Numbered from the stretch's first letter, positions 37,024 to 54,884 are shown. The stretch is DNA of 64,000 nt from Ecdyonurus torrentis (GCA_949318235.1 OX439128.1:40984478-41048477), one strand, 5' to 3'. Made by a program: numbers and translations. Notes: a model not told the origin generated them from the sequence alone.

Positions 37024-37946
37024 GCAATGCATGTGTTGATAAATATTCTACTACAATTATTTCTGCCTTATTTTGACTTTTTTTAAAGTAATAACTTAAG
37101 CTGATACTGTTACATACTTATATATTATGACTGTGTATAGGTTGAAAGAAAATAAATAAAAGAATTTTTGAAAGGAAAAAAAAAAAAGTTTTGAATTTTA
37201 GAACGTATTTACTATGCAATGTAAGTAAAATGCAATATAATGTAAAGTGCAATGCAATGTAAGAAAAAAATGTTGAAAATAATTTCAAATTTGAAAAGCA
37301 AATCAAAAGAGGAATTAATGACAATTCAAGTACTCTTTTGATGACGTCAGAGACTAATTTTTGACAATGTTAAATTAAAAAATACGTCCATTAATAAAAA
37401 GATTTTAAAAAATCTGAAAATTATAAAATGATGTTTTGAAATCACACTTGTGTTCAAAGATTTTTGAATAAAAATAAAAAGTGAAAAAAGAATTTAATGA
37501 AATAATTTTTACTAAACTAGCCAAATATGTTTATTATTGTGTTGTAAGTAAGGGGTAAAACAAAGAAACTAAGAAAAAAATATAAAACTTTATCGCATAA
37601 TTTGTTGCTAAATTTTATGAGCATATTTAAATATTATTAAAAATGATTCTTATATTTTATGAAAAAGTTTAGTTCTGTAAAATATAGAAATTTTAAGTCT
37701 TTGTAAATCATTATCAGTAAGGACAAAAAATATTTGCTAATAAATAAAAATTATTCTACTTGTCAACTAAGCTATTTAGATCTCATATAGTTAATCAACA
37801 GAATTTTTTTGAAGCAATTTTATAATTTTCTAGAGTATATTTCCTATATTTGCTTTATTAACAAGTAAAACTAATTGGATTAAGTTTTTATATTATTATT
37901 TATTTGAAATATCAATACACAAATACAATGAGAAAAATTCTTTTCA

Positions 37947-37978
<32 letters not shown>

Positions 37979-38299
37979 CAAACGAACAAAAAATAATGTT
38001 CACAGTAATTCTCGTTATATATTTATAATGAAAAGCGAGCAAAATGAACAAATGAATAGTGGGAGGGAGAGAGAGAGAGAGAGAGCGAGAATATAATGTA
38101 ATAATAAATCTGTATTGATATAAATCAATAGTATTTGTACATTATATACCATAGAATTATATTACGATTCAATGAATTTTAATTAACAATTAATCCAATT
38201 TTGTTTTATAATGATATTTGATTGGATATAAAATGCGTTTTCCCATTACATATACATACATACATTCATACATATTATATATTATGTAGAATTATATCA
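37024..38299. other. gene-free AT-rich stretch
   Basis: Poly-T at 37949-37972 and a short GA run at 38067-38084. No gene is seen. Confidence 0.6.
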
Positions 38300-38360
38300 C
38301 GTATATGTGTATATGTGTATATGTGTATATGTGTATATGTGTATATGTGTATATGTATAT

Positions 38361-38441
<81 letters not shown>

Positions 38442-38450
38442 CATACATAT
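38300..38450. repeat. compound TGTATATG / CATA / AT microsatellite
   Basis: About six copies of an 8-bp unit (TGTATATG), then CATA tetramers, then a pure AT array (38388-38437), then CATA again. Confidence 0.95.
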
Positions 38451-39163
38451 ATTGCATTATGTATTGCAATGTATATAAGGGAGGAGAAGAGTGAATTTCA
38501 AAGCTTAGTATGAGATCGATCGATTGCATCACAAATGCAGTCTACGCGGCGACGCACTTGGTTGCACTTTTCACTCTCTTACTCCTACTTCGTATGAACT
38601 CCTAATACTCCTGGCATCCTTAAAACGCCCACGCAGCTTATACCACATTCCTGACTGTACAATCTTTAAGGATAATCCCTTATACAGTATATATTTATCA
38701 TAGAATGAGATTCTATAATATAAAATATACGTATGTATGAAATGTTTTTTTTTTTTTTTTTTTTTTAAGATTTTCTATTTAAAGTTCTTCAGCAAGTAAT
38801 TTATAATATTTCATTATTAGTTACTAAATTTTAACATACAAATCATTCAATTATCTATTTAAAAAATGTAGCATATTTTACTGTAACATTAAATACGTCA
38901 GCAATCTAGCATCCTTAAGTGAAAGAAGCCATAATAATCTGTATTGTACAAAACGCTATGCACATATACATGGGGATAATATTGTTTAACAACATTTCAC
39001 TTTTTAATAGCAACAGAAGAAGCTGCAAAACGCTTTCATAGTTTATAATCTGTTAAATATTACATATCTGGTTTACCTTTATGATAGTTAATTATACGTT
39101 ATGATCACTGATTAAGATTTTTTTTTTTTTTTTTTTTTTTGCAATAAAAGTAAATTGAATTAT
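38451..39163. other. gene-free stretch
   Basis: A G+C-richer patch at 38500-38670 (TCTACGCGGCGACGCAC) follows a TATATAAGGG word at 38472-38481. The remainder is AT-rich with poly-T at 38743-38766 and 39119-39140. The patch could be promoter-like but has no associated exon. Confidence 0.45.
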
Positions 39164-39498
39164 TTGAGGGCTGTATTCAGATGGCTTGCATTTCAAAATC
39201 AAAAAAGAAAACTTTGAGACTCTATGATGCCATTTGAATGTTAATAGTAATAGCTAACTATGATAAAAATGTTAAAACTCACGACCATCAGATAAGAGAG
39301 AAAATAATTAATGAAATTAACATAGACTCTAATGGGACTAAAACTTCCAAAAAAAATCATAATTTAAAACTTAGCATACTGACCCCCCAAAATTTTGACA
39401 TACCTTATCCTGATGTATCATTGTGCAAAATATCTGATTTTTCTTTATTTACGACTTTTTAGTAGTCAAATCCCCCAGTACCTGATTTCCCGCCTTAA
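39164..39498 (+). mobile_element. TTAA-bounded dispersed repeat, copy 1
   Basis: From GGGCTGTATTCAGATGGC near 39168 to TTTCCCGCCTTAA at 39486-39498 this matches 58336-58683 along its length with substitutions and small indels. The right boundary is TTAA and the left is TTGA (39164-39167), a one-base change. The ends are only weakly inverted-repetitive. TTAA boundaries fit a non-autonomous piggyBac-type element, but this is inference. No transposase is present. Confidence 0.5.
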
Positions 39499-42597
<3,099 letters not shown>

Positions 42598-43060
42598 TAA
42601 TAATAATAATAAAGATTTTATTGAGCAAATATAATACAATACAAACATTGCACATAGTCAAAAGAGTAGCTCAACAGGAGATCAAAAAAGGCAAAGCCCA
42701 AACAAAATTTGATATCCAAAAATAGAAAAGAATAAGAGATATAATATAATGCAAAGATATAAACTACTAATTTTAAATTTAGATGAAGACAAATTTCTGA
42801 TACACTATTTTCCAACTTATTGTATAATTTCCCATTGCGAGGTAAAAAAGAAGTATTGTAATATGCTGCTGAGACACCGCGGGAACAACATATTCAACAC
42901 TATCTCCTCCACGCAACCTACTATGCCTCGTAAGTATGGAGACTCTAGCGTCAGAATGAATATTGGCATATCAACATCCCCCAAGAGACACTTATGCAAA
43001 AAAGTTACATCCTGTCAATACAACACATCACTAATTGGGGGAATTTTACACATTTGATTG
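42598..43060 (-). pseudogene. 3' remnant of a LINE reverse transcriptase ORF with (TTA)n tail
   Basis: On the minus strand the segment ends in GCTCAATAAAATC followed by an (ATT)n run (the complement of 42597-42612), the signature of a non-LTR retrotransposon 3' end. Upstream, the minus frame near 42995-42910 reads FLHKCLLGDVDMPI and PYLRG, matching the pattern FLYK-L-G-ID-P found after the reverse transcriptase domain of Jockey/CR1/I-type LINEs. A second frame at 42860-42780 reads NTSFLPRNGKLYNKLEN, the usual C-terminal motif ending in a W/Y-N-x-L-P-like block. The two motifs are in different frames, so the copy is frameshifted and dead. Frames on the + strand across it are shadows. Confidence 0.6.
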
Positions 43061-44001
43061 CGAGTTTTACCATTATGTTTAAGTTTTATACCATCGACAT
43101 AATGGAACGAATTAGTGTGTGAATAATTAATTGTATGAGTAATATAATAGAAATATTTTACTTTCGGTTTAATTAAAAAAAACAAACATAATTTTCCAGT
43201 GTAAGTGTGCGTAATTGTAAGTCTTTAAATGAAGTATGTAAATATTAAAAAATCATTCTGGTATTTTGAAAAGGTTGGTATAAAGTACCAGATTAATTTT
43301 TCAGCATAGAGTTGTAAATATAAGTTCAATTTTAATAGTACTTCAAAATATATATGATAATATTACGCAATACACTTTGAATTTGTTTTCTGATGATTTA
43401 TACACTTGAAATCTTTCAAAATGTAAATTAAATTTTAAACTTCAGTAAAAGTTTAAACAATGATTTTTAAAATAAATTAAGGCATAAAAATAAATAAATA
43501 TCTATAGAGATATATACGTACGTTAAATGGTTAAAGTAAGCGGTAATATTTAATGGGTTTTTTTCCGTATATTTGTCTGAATTAATGATGAACCTCAGCA
43601 CAGATCATTAGTAGAATCATACAAGCATCCTCAATAAAGCTTATGAAAGATAAAAAAAAAAAATCTCACCATTTTTAATAATTCTAAGAGAGGAGATATA
43701 TGTAGGAATTATTATTATTCAAATATGATGAGTGAAACGTAGGGTCGATTTGGTTTATCTCGCCTTTCTTTGCTGGTCTGCCTCGTGTTCTCGTTTGAGA
43801 GAGAGAGAGATTGCGGTACTTATAAGATCATCTAAGCATCGCTAACGATACCCCGCACACTCTAACCGATTTCTGAACAACCTTTTCACAAAAAAAAAAA
43901 AAAAAAAAAAAATACAAAATACAAAATACAAACAACATGGAAAAAAAAATCTTATTTTCCTTTAATATTAAATACATTTTATATTCCGCCAATCTCTCTT
44001 C

Positions 44002-44006
<5 letters not shown>
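43061..44006. other. gene-free stretch
   Basis: AT-rich, with a G+C-richer patch at 43740-43870 containing a short GA array (43797-43811) and a poly-A run at 43891-43911. Confidence 0.55.

Positions 44007-44063
<57 letters not shown>
44007..44063. repeat. (AT)n microsatellite
   Basis: Pure AT array of about 57 bp. Confidence 0.97.
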
Positions 44064-44067
<4 letters not shown>

Positions 44068-45131
44068 ATCTTGTGAAATGATAATTAGACTTTCAAGCTT
44101 TTCTTTTCAATTTTTTTTATACATCTAATAATTTTGTATATATAAGTTTATTCAATAATTATACATCCCTCTTTTTTTTAACGTTGTGTATTATATATTT
44201 ATACCATTTCATTTCTTTTAATGAGGATTTTTCAGTTAAATATATAAATACTTTATTTTTTTTAACAACTTACATAACAAGTATAATTAGAGTGATGAAG
44301 ATGGGATTGGAACTACGACCAGTTTATGACTTTTTTTATGCAACAAGGGGAATTTTTATACTATGAAGTTTGCGACCATAATTGCGCTGATTAAAAATAT
44401 AATTCATATAAAATCTTGAGCTCTTTTGAATTATAGAAAGCATTTTAAACTGAATTTTACTGAATGCTTTAACATATATAACTAATATTTAATATATTTC
44501 TTCCTCTAAAATTATATAGATTCAGATAGGGTTTTATTTCAAAAAACACAATACAATAAACAATGATAATTATGTTAATATTCTTTAGTTTTTTTTTTTT
44601 TTTTTTTTTTTTTTTCAACGAAAGTTTTATAACATTTTATTGTTGAATTAAATTTACATAAAAATATATTGTTAATTTTCAAATTTATCCCCAAGTTTAT
44701 CAGAAAGGTTTGTGTTAACTATATTTAGCCCCTGTAAGCTATGCAACTGATTTCTCATATCTGAAAAGCAGGTTGCATAAACATAATAATTTGCAGGCGT
44801 ACTACCAAAATCATAATAAATAGAAAATTATGTAAATTTATAAAACTGAAATACATTTCACATTCAAAAACAAAACAGTAAAGAAAAAACTTCACTTTTT
44901 TTTTGTTGTGCTTTATTTACAACAAATTCTTTATATTAAACATTTTTTTAAATTAATTTTTTTTAAGAAACTTTTTTCTTTTATATATTTTATTTTCACC
45001 CTATGTCTTTTGTTTACTTTTTTTTTCATTTTATAGCCGAGGGCGAAATTAGAATACCTTTAGAAAGAAACAAAAGAGCATCATCATAAGGGGGATGATG
45101 AGGCGGGTAGTGTCTAATTAGAGTTGGGCAT

Positions 45132-45176
<45 letters not shown>

Positions 45177-46074
45177 GGGTGGGTGGGAGGTCAGAGGTCT
45201 TATGTATATGTTAAGAGACTAATTACATCGTCCGGGACGCGTTTGCTGACCTGTTACTAAATAGCCCGCACAACACCTCCTTTTCTCCCCTTTTACAACC
45301 CTTATAGCACCAACAAAACAACAGGTCTCCCCCATACATTTGTATGACAGTAATAGAAAAGAAAATACATGACATTTTTTTTATATTATACTCTCGACTC
45401 TTGACAATTTTCAAGAATTTCATTAAAAAAAACATAAACTTAATAATACTTCAAAATATATTTTTAATTTAAATTTCTTTTTTTTTTTTAATGTATAATT
45501 TTAAGAACAATTCTAAAAAAGAACAAATTTAGGAGAGTTGAGTATATTTCTAGTTTTTTTGAATTATATTTTTAGAACTTAAGTATGATTATTCTGTTAT
45601 ATAAAAGTACACGTATTTCGATGTTTTGTTTAGAATTTTAATTGGATAGTATGTATATAGTATATTTGCTTATTATATGACTGCAATTTTGAAGGCGTGA
45701 CTGATAAGTGGTACTGGCAACAGTCAGTTGCGTGCATTTTGGAGATCAAGTTTTTAATTAGTGGGTCCTGTGTATGTTTTTCTCATTACATCAGCAGATT
45801 TTTACTCTAATGATCACATTAAAACCACTTTGCATTATTTACATGTATATAATAAAATGTAATGTGATTTCCCTTTTGACAAAAATAACAACATTAACTA
45901 AACTCCAAATCAGCTATTTTCAAAGTATATTTTCAGTCAATAGTGATAGCAAATCATAGATGGCTTGACCGGGCCATAACAATATGGGTTTGTTATTATT
46001 GTCTATATAATCTTTAGCATTATATTTATATATATATAGTGTTTAAAAAAAATACCTGTAAATTTTAAAGGATA
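44064..46074. other. gene-free stretch
   Basis: Contains poly-T (44590-44615), a GA array (45133-45172) and a moderately G+C-rich patch at 45040-45320 with GGTGGGTGGGTGGGAGG. A small inverted repeat TATGCAAC/GTTGCATA lies at 44740-44779. No gene is seen. Confidence 0.55.
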
Positions 46075-46281
46075 TTAAAAATAAACGTAATAATCATGCT
46101 AGCTCAATACAGCAACATTTGCATAAAAACAAACATACTTTATGTTATACTGTAAATTGTACTTTAAATATAAGATGTTCAGCATAATTAATTGTGCTAT
46201 TCCAAAATAGCAACGTGCCAGCTCTATAATATATTGTAATTATTCAGTGCAGCATAAATAACGTAATTTATTTTTTTCCGT
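46075..46281. mobile_element. probable decayed relative of the 17057 MITE (inverted)
   Basis: The reverse complement starts ACGGAAAAAAATAAATTACG with TTATGCTGCA near the end. The opposite end carries AAAAATAAACGTAATAAT and ATGCTAGCTC. These correspond to both ends of the element at 17057-17284. The left terminus is worn and no target duplication is clear. Confidence 0.35.
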
Positions 46282-47161
46282 AATACATATAAAGATATAG
46301 TTATAGAAATTCTATAAGGTCTCAGGATTCCTAAGACCTTTAAGTTACATACATACATAGAGCTTCAATGAAACGCACCTACGTTTTTCAACCCGCATGC
46401 AATAAAAAATCTAATATAGACAAAAATAATTAAAAAAAAAAATAAAAAAAAAATAATAACGCTGCGTATATTCGTATATATTTTTTTAACGTATCGTATG
46501 TGTGGGATGAAAAAATTATTCTAACAAAAATAATAAATATATATCAATACTAATTTATTTTCTCTTGAATTTAAGCATAAAATTCTTATTAAAGCATTTT
46601 ATATTAACTTTAAAAAATTTAGTTTTTCTGTAATGCTAAACAGATCACTATAAATTATGTTGAAATTGATTATTTTTAATTACTTAAAATTTTTTTCGTT
46701 AATATAACAAGTAATTTAGTCAACAACAAAAAAATCCTCAACATTTCATGTATAACATGTATTTCATGTGTAACATGTATATATGTAAAGAAGTATAGAA
46801 TATAAAACTAAAAATTACAGTTATTAAAATATTGGAGATTGGTATATATGATAATTATTAATTAAAATGTTTTATTGCATGATTTAAAATAATTTATTTT
46901 TTATTGCATTCTATTCAGTTCTCAATTTAAAAAATAATATGAACTTATGACCTGCAAATAATAATTTAACTTGAAATTAAATTATTAAATTTTTTTTTGT
47001 TTGTAACAAAATTGTAAAAAATTTAATTTAGAGAGGAAAAAAGAATATATGCATCAGAGAAATTTGTTAATACTCTCTCTCTCTCTCTCTATCTGCTCTT
47101 GCTCCCCGTATTACAGTATGTATTTTCTCTCGTCATATTTGCTGGTTCCCTGCGTTTTCAT

Positions 47162-47165
<4 letters not shown>
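46282..47165. other. gene-free AT-rich stretch
   Basis: AT-rich DNA with a perfect-but-one palindrome at 46316-46340 and a short CT array at 47073-47090. No gene is seen. Confidence 0.6.
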
Positions 47166-47227
<62 letters not shown>

Positions 47228-47234
47228 CTCTCTC

Positions 47235-47319
<85 letters not shown>
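47166..47319. repeat. (CT)n microsatellite
   Basis: About 154 bp of CT with three CCT phase shifts near 47222-47248. Confidence 0.98.
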
Positions 47320-47322
<3 letters not shown>

Positions 47323-47528
47323 GCTATAGACGGCAGGAGCGGCAAAAATGAACGCTCCGGTGCGTTTTGGCCACGCATATTATACATATATAACCTGGAG
47401 GTTGTTTTTGGTACAGCCAGCTAGGATGAATGTGACTGACTGCCGTGGATGCTGCTGCGTGGATTTCATTTTGAGCCAACGCTTTGATGTCTGTGATGCG
47501 TATGACCATTTCTGCCTTTTTAACAAAC

Positions 47529-47530
<2 letters not shown>
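47320..47530. other. G+C-richer island between two CT arrays
   Basis: About 200 bp of unique sequence with much higher G+C than its surroundings (GCTCCGGTGCG, GACTGCCGTGGATGCTGCTG). Frames stay open on both strands across most of it, but neither product resembles a known family. The word TACATATATAAC occurs at 47384-47395. It could be a promoter-like or conserved non-coding element, or a small exon. Confidence 0.35.

Positions 47531-47589
<59 letters not shown>
47531..47589. repeat. (CT)n microsatellite
   Basis: Pure CT array of about 58 bp. Confidence 0.98.
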
Positions 47590-47591
<2 letters not shown>

Positions 47592-48437
47592 GCACACATA
47601 TAGAAACCTCTCCTCTTTTTCTCTATATACGTACACATATTCATATATAATGTACATTACATGAATGTACATCTGTTATGTTGAATTTTTCCTGGTTTGT
47701 GCACGAATATATTAGCTACTCGGTAAACACATTTTGTAATAAATGAACAAAGAGAACAATATTGTAATTTTACTTTCAAGAATACAAAAGTACAAGAAAA
47801 AAAGTCTTAAATTTTTTTATATGTTTATTCTCATTATAAGTTTATAAAAGTTGCAATAAATTATGTTAATTATTTTAATAAATTATAGTGAAATAAAACA
47901 TGAGATTTTTGTAAAGTTAATAATTTCATTATTAAATATTAATATATAATAAGGTATTTTATTTTTAGCCTAATTTATAAATAACAATACAAATTAAACT
48001 ATATTTCTAATTCATTGATAATGTAAATGTATTGATAATGTGCTTATATTATTTGTATTACTTGTATTTGAGGATTTGTTTTTAGCCCTAATGAATTCAA
48101 TTTGAATGATATGCATATTTTTCAGATTAAAATTATGATATGAAAGGTCCAGTTTAATTTATGTAACAATAAACAAAAATGCTTACTTGTTAGTGAAAAA
48201 AAAAAATGCTTAAAATATAAGCATTATGAAAAAATATTTTGTTTCTATGTTTGTGTTCCTATTCCTATATAAGAAAGAACATTTTTATTCTGGATAAATT
48301 AATTAAAATTTGAATTTGTAATGTAAATATTTAAGTTGAACCGACCGATAAGGCCTAGGTATGGGTTGGATTTTGTATATAAGTGATAAATAATAATAAT
48401 AACTAATTAACTGTATCATCAGAAGTCTTCTAAGATT
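47590..48437. other. gene-free AT-rich stretch
   Basis: No feature is supported. Confidence 0.6.
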
Positions 48438-49815
<1,378 letters not shown>

Positions 49816-49833
49816 GGAGAGAGAGAGAGAGAG

Positions 49834-51505
49834 TTAAAAAAGGAATGTTGATGGGCGGGTATCTAACTTGTGATCTCCCTCTCATCAATGTGGAAAACAG
49901 GGATGCTGTGGTATGGACCACAATCTCCCACCACCCACATTATTCACCTGCCTACTACCAACCAGAATTTTCAACCAATCGTAACACAGCAAGCAGGTAA
50001 ATCAACCAACCGTAGAGTCATCATATCAACAAACTCGCACTCTGCTCATTCTCTCTAAATTAAATAAAATTTATAATATTATATAAAAATATTATATATA
50101 ATATAATACGAATATAACATATGTTTATTTTAATTTAATTAATTCTACAAATTAAATTATTTTATATCCCATATATATATCAATGTTTTCATGTAATTAC
50201 ATTATTAATTTAAACATGCATATAGATTTTTGATGTTTTTGTAATGAAACTATTTATTAATGTGTAAATGTATATACATAAATATATACGTATGTTTTTT
50301 AAGGGTTAATTTTGTATTTTGAAATTACACCATAGAGTGAACATAATATTATTTAATATAGAAATAGTTTTGTACCAATGTTTAGAAGTATTTAGCGTGA
50401 TGTAAATTTTTAATGGTAAATTTAAAATAAAATGATCAAATTTTATTGATATTACTCATTATAAATCTTTCTATAATCTTAAACAAATATTCTAATCATT
50501 CGCTTCGTCAGTTTGAGCATTGAGTAAAAAAACTTGTGCTTATAGACAAATTAACAGTAATATTAAACTATTTGAATATTAATTATTAAAATTATTTACG
50601 ATTTATTTCTTCATCTTCTTCTTTGTTTGTTTATTTGTTTGTTTGTTTGTTTTTATTTCTTTCTTTCTTGATTTGATATAACTAATAATTTCCTGAATTT
50701 CCAGCACAATTTTGCTCCGAATTTAGCTCTTTACATTCAAATAATCTTATATAGACACAATAATTTTATATCCTTTTGATATTAAATAAGAATGATGCAA
50801 ATTTGTAATAATGTGCGTTTTTGTGAATATTAAAAATAATGTCTTACCAAGTTATTAAAAACAAACTATAAAACTGGGAAATTTTTATAATGCAGACGGA
50901 ACATTTTTCTATATATAAAAAATAACAAATGAATATAATTTTTTATTTGGAGAAAATTTCATAAATAATAAAACAAAATCCATAAAGTTTAATAGCTATA
51001 TATATGGATCATCATTGAATCTTATAATCAATCATTGCATTATTTTTGTTAAAAGATACATCAAAATTAATAAATATACATTATCAGTTTATAAAATATT
51101 TAAATAAGGGGGCTTGATGAATATAAATATTTAATAAAAGTATGTATTAATAAATCTAAATACATCACATTCATTGATATTAATTTAAATTATATTCATT
51201 AATTTTTTTTTGTTGTATATAATACAAAAAGTATAATATTAAAATGAAGTGGAGTGTTTGACCATATATCATTTCCACTGTGTAAACATTTTAATATGGC
51301 TTTTCGCTACCCTTTTGCTCATTCAAAAGTTTTTTTTTTTTAACATTTCTACATGATTGAATAAATACACTACAAATTTGTATAACATATAAAAATATTT
51401 TATTATTATAAATATACAAAGTGTTAACTCCTTATGTATCAACTATAAATTCAATATATCAAAATAAGAGCAAATTAACTATAGAGTGTGTAAGTGACAT
51501 AATAT

Positions 51506-51510
<5 letters not shown>
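49834..51510. other. gene-free stretch
   Basis: The first 220 bp are moderately G+C-rich unique sequence. The rest is AT-rich with a (GTTT)n run at 50625-50652. No gene is seen. Confidence 0.55.
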
Positions 51511-51546
<36 letters not shown>

Positions 51547-51566
51547 GAGAGAGAGAGAGAGAGAGA
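51511..51566. repeat. (GA)n microsatellite
   Basis: GA array with two GGAGA interruptions. Confidence 0.97.
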
Positions 51567-51653
51567 CTGATTAATATTCGTTGTTCAATTTGGAAAATAA
51601 TAAAAATACTTTTAATGGTTTGGAAATAAATGTTATCGTTTTAGCACTCCCTA

Positions 51654-51656
<3 letters not shown>

Positions 51657-51730
<74 letters not shown>
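51657..51730. repeat. (CT)n microsatellite
   Basis: Pure CT array. It lies only 90 bp from the GA array at 51511-51566, so the two can pair as a large imperfect hairpin. Confidence 0.97.
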
Positions 51731-51732
<2 letters not shown>

Positions 51733-53861
51733 CAAAATAGCCAGCTGCTTTTATATTCTATATTTTTAGACCTAAAAGATATAAAAATAGCTACAATTTT
51801 AAATGTAATATTTATAAGTATACCCCTTTGATATTATATAGCATATATTATATACGCATGTCCAATTAAAAAAAATTGTTAACAAAGGACTTACATGATG
51901 ATGATGACATAAAACCCCCATATTTTTATTATTTTTTTGTAAAAAGAAATATTCCCTTTTTTCACTTACATATATATCATAATATAAATCACAAACGTAT
52001 GTATTAATATACACATATAATGCAAACCAAGATTAACATAAGAAAACAATAGAAGTATAAGGGTATAACAAACAAGAAGAGAAAAAAGTGGTAAAAATGA
52101 GGAAAAATACCAAAACTTTTTATTATGATGATGAATTTGAGGTATGTTTCATATTTCTTTGACATTTTTTTTTTTGCATCCACTCATAACCCTCATTTTT
52201 TTTTTTTTTTTTTTTTTTGCCATCGTTTTTATTTGTTCATTTCTACAAAAGAAATTTATAGCTTTATCTCACATTTTTCTTGTTTTTTCCCTCTCTAAGG
52301 AATGAAAGTGAAAGGGTGTTTTTAATAGAAGGGGAAAAAATATAAAATATATATATGAAAAAGAAGAAAAATAATAATAATAAAAAATGTTCCGCATTTC
52401 ATACAAAACTACGACATCATTAGAGAATACTGTACAAAACTTAATATATTATTTTGTTTTTTTATATTATATAAAGGGTCGTTTTACTTTATAGTATTAT
52501 GAAAGTAATAATTTTTTTAACAATGTCATTTTCTTTTCTGTTTTAGCAAGGGGTAATTTACTACATAAAAAGAAAGAAAAAAATCTTCAAAGTAAAATAT
52601 CTGCAGACGACTTCTTTATACATAAATAAAAATTTCCTTAAATTACATTTATACGTTGTATTATTTGTTATTATGAATTCTTGAAATTATTTATATTATA
52701 TATAAAGTAAATTTATACTTATTAGTAACTTACGTTGAGGCTTATTATTTTTACTTTTACTCCAGCTCGTTCTATAAACTACACACAAATATTGAGCCAG
52801 CTTCGAAAATGATCCTTTGCTATAGATATCTGATCATGACGTATTACCTGTTTACTACGTTTATACATATGGTCGATCATTGTTATTTCTTCTTTTAGAA
52901 CTTTGAACTTGATAAAAATGAAAGAAACTTTCCAGAAAAAAATTCCATCTCAATATGCGACTCACTTTTATCGGCTCAAAAAAAAAAAAAAAAAAAAAAA
53001 AGCAACCAATGAATGTGCGTTTTATTTTATTTTGTTGGTCAGCCAATCACTGTTATTGAGATTCACTTTACTTTACAGAACGAGCTTCCATATTATTATC
53101 ACTCACGTTCTGTTAATGATGCATTCATTATTATAAATGATGTATTCCTTATGAATGTAAATAAATAAATTTTATATAAGGAAATGATTAAATTAATGCT
53201 TCAGTTCATTATCTTTATTTTTAAGATTAATGACTTATATTATAAGTCTTATCAAAGCTTAAAATTGGATAATAATTGACGTGCTTGATGTAGGAAATAA
53301 ATTTTAGTGTCTTATACTAGTTATTAGTCATGTACCGTATGATAAAATAATATCAGTAAAAGAGGGAAATCTGTATACCTTCAAAATGGAATAATTGATA
53401 TTTTTGTATAACTTTTTAATATAATTATGATGCTTATGTATTGCATTTTTAAATCCATTACGTATTTATTTTCCAAAACATCTACTAAGCATATATATCT
53501 CCATGCACTTCAATCAGAGGAGAGAGAGAGAAAGAGAGATGTATTGCAAGAACTTAAATAATAATTTGTATTATTATTCATTACCAAACACTTTTTAAAG
53601 TTTACAAAGAAAAATATTTTACATTATATTGTAATACAAATTATAGTTATAGAGAATGGAGTTATAAAATGTTTCTTGTAGAATAAAGAATCAGGTATAT
53701 AATTATTTTTGACATTTATTTTGAAATCAGAGTTAAAATGTTCAAGAATGAGGAAGCCTAAAATATTTTAGGGGTTAAATTTATTGCATATTCTAATAGA
53801 AGACATTGTCATGTTCTGAATCGATACATTATGTAAATGTCTAATTTTTTTTTTAGTTAAT
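51731..53861. other. gene-free AT-rich stretch
   Basis: Poly-T at 52198-52218 and poly-A at 52979-53001. Otherwise unique AT-rich DNA with no supported gene. Confidence 0.6.
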
Positions 53862-53996
53862 TAGGTATTTTAATTAATTTTTTTGAGTCACGAAATGACG
53901 TCACAGGTTACAAATTTTTCCTATGCCCACGTGCATAAGTTGCAGCCTATGTCAACGTCATTCCGCGACTTTTAAAAATTAATTAAAAATACTTAA
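53862..53996. mobile_element. 135-bp foldback (MITE-like)
   Basis: The left arm TAGGTATTTTAATTAATTTT... contains AGTCACGAAATGACGT. The reverse complement of the right arm reads TAAGTATTTTTAATTAATTT and AGTCGCGGAATGACGT in the same order. The arms are about 50 bp with a few substitutions and small indels, around a short centre that includes CCCACGTGCA. It has no ORF. Size and structure fit a MITE, but no target duplication is clear. Confidence 0.5.
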
Positions 53997-54443
53997 TGGA
54001 TGGAGCTCAAAAATTGGAAATTCACATATGTTTTGACTTTAGACAATGTCCTCTTTTGGAATATCAAATAAAATTAACCTCTAATTTTTTTGTAGTTTTC
54101 CTCATTTGATTAGTTGTTCATGCATTGTTCTTTCATTTATTATATTGTAAATCTTATTCAAGCTTCCTTATCCAAGTTTTATTAAAAAAAGGTAAAATTA
54201 TCTACAAATAAATATAATAAAATATTGTACTCTAATGATTTAAAAATAGGTTGAATTTGATTTGATATGCTTCTAAAAAGGTTATTTTTATATCTATATC
54301 AGTATAATAATTTTTTTCCTGTGCATGGTTGAAAGTATTGGTACTGACAGGGTTTTGAAAAGCTACGCGTTTCTCTCGTTCACTTATCGCTGTCCTATAC
54401 AGATGTGGATGCTGAATTTTGACAAAACATGCATAACATATCC

Positions 54444-54444
<1 letters not shown>
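53997..54444. other. gene-free AT-rich stretch
   Basis: The last 100 bp (54340-54440) are less AT-rich. No gene is supported. Confidence 0.55.

Positions 54445-54526
<82 letters not shown>
54445..54526. repeat. (GA)n microsatellite
   Basis: Pure GA array of about 82 bp. Confidence 0.98.
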
Positions 54527-54530
<4 letters not shown>

Positions 54531-54781
54531 GAAACGAAGAAGCAGCCATAGTCAACAAGGGAAAAAAATCAGAGATAAACCAATCCTATACGTTCAATCA
54601 AAGCTTTTTTTTTTTATTTTTTTTTTTTAACTCTCTTTCAATTTGACAGTATTGTTTTGTCAGCTTTTACCGCTGTTACCGCTACATTATAAAAGACTAT
54701 CATCATAGCAAGCCAAAGTGAGAGAGAACCCTGATGCATCTGCCTATATATCCTATACACTCTCTCTTCTGTATCTCTGTG

Positions 54782-54883
<102 letters not shown>

Positions 54884-54884
54884 C

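Noticed and set aside
42749..43057. 102-codon + strand ORF
   Set aside because: Antisense shadow of the LINE remnant, whose coding signature and tail lie on the minus strand.
45223..45435. 70-codon minus ORF with Cys residues
   Set aside because: Moderate G+C patch without family similarity or splice context. The length is unremarkable.
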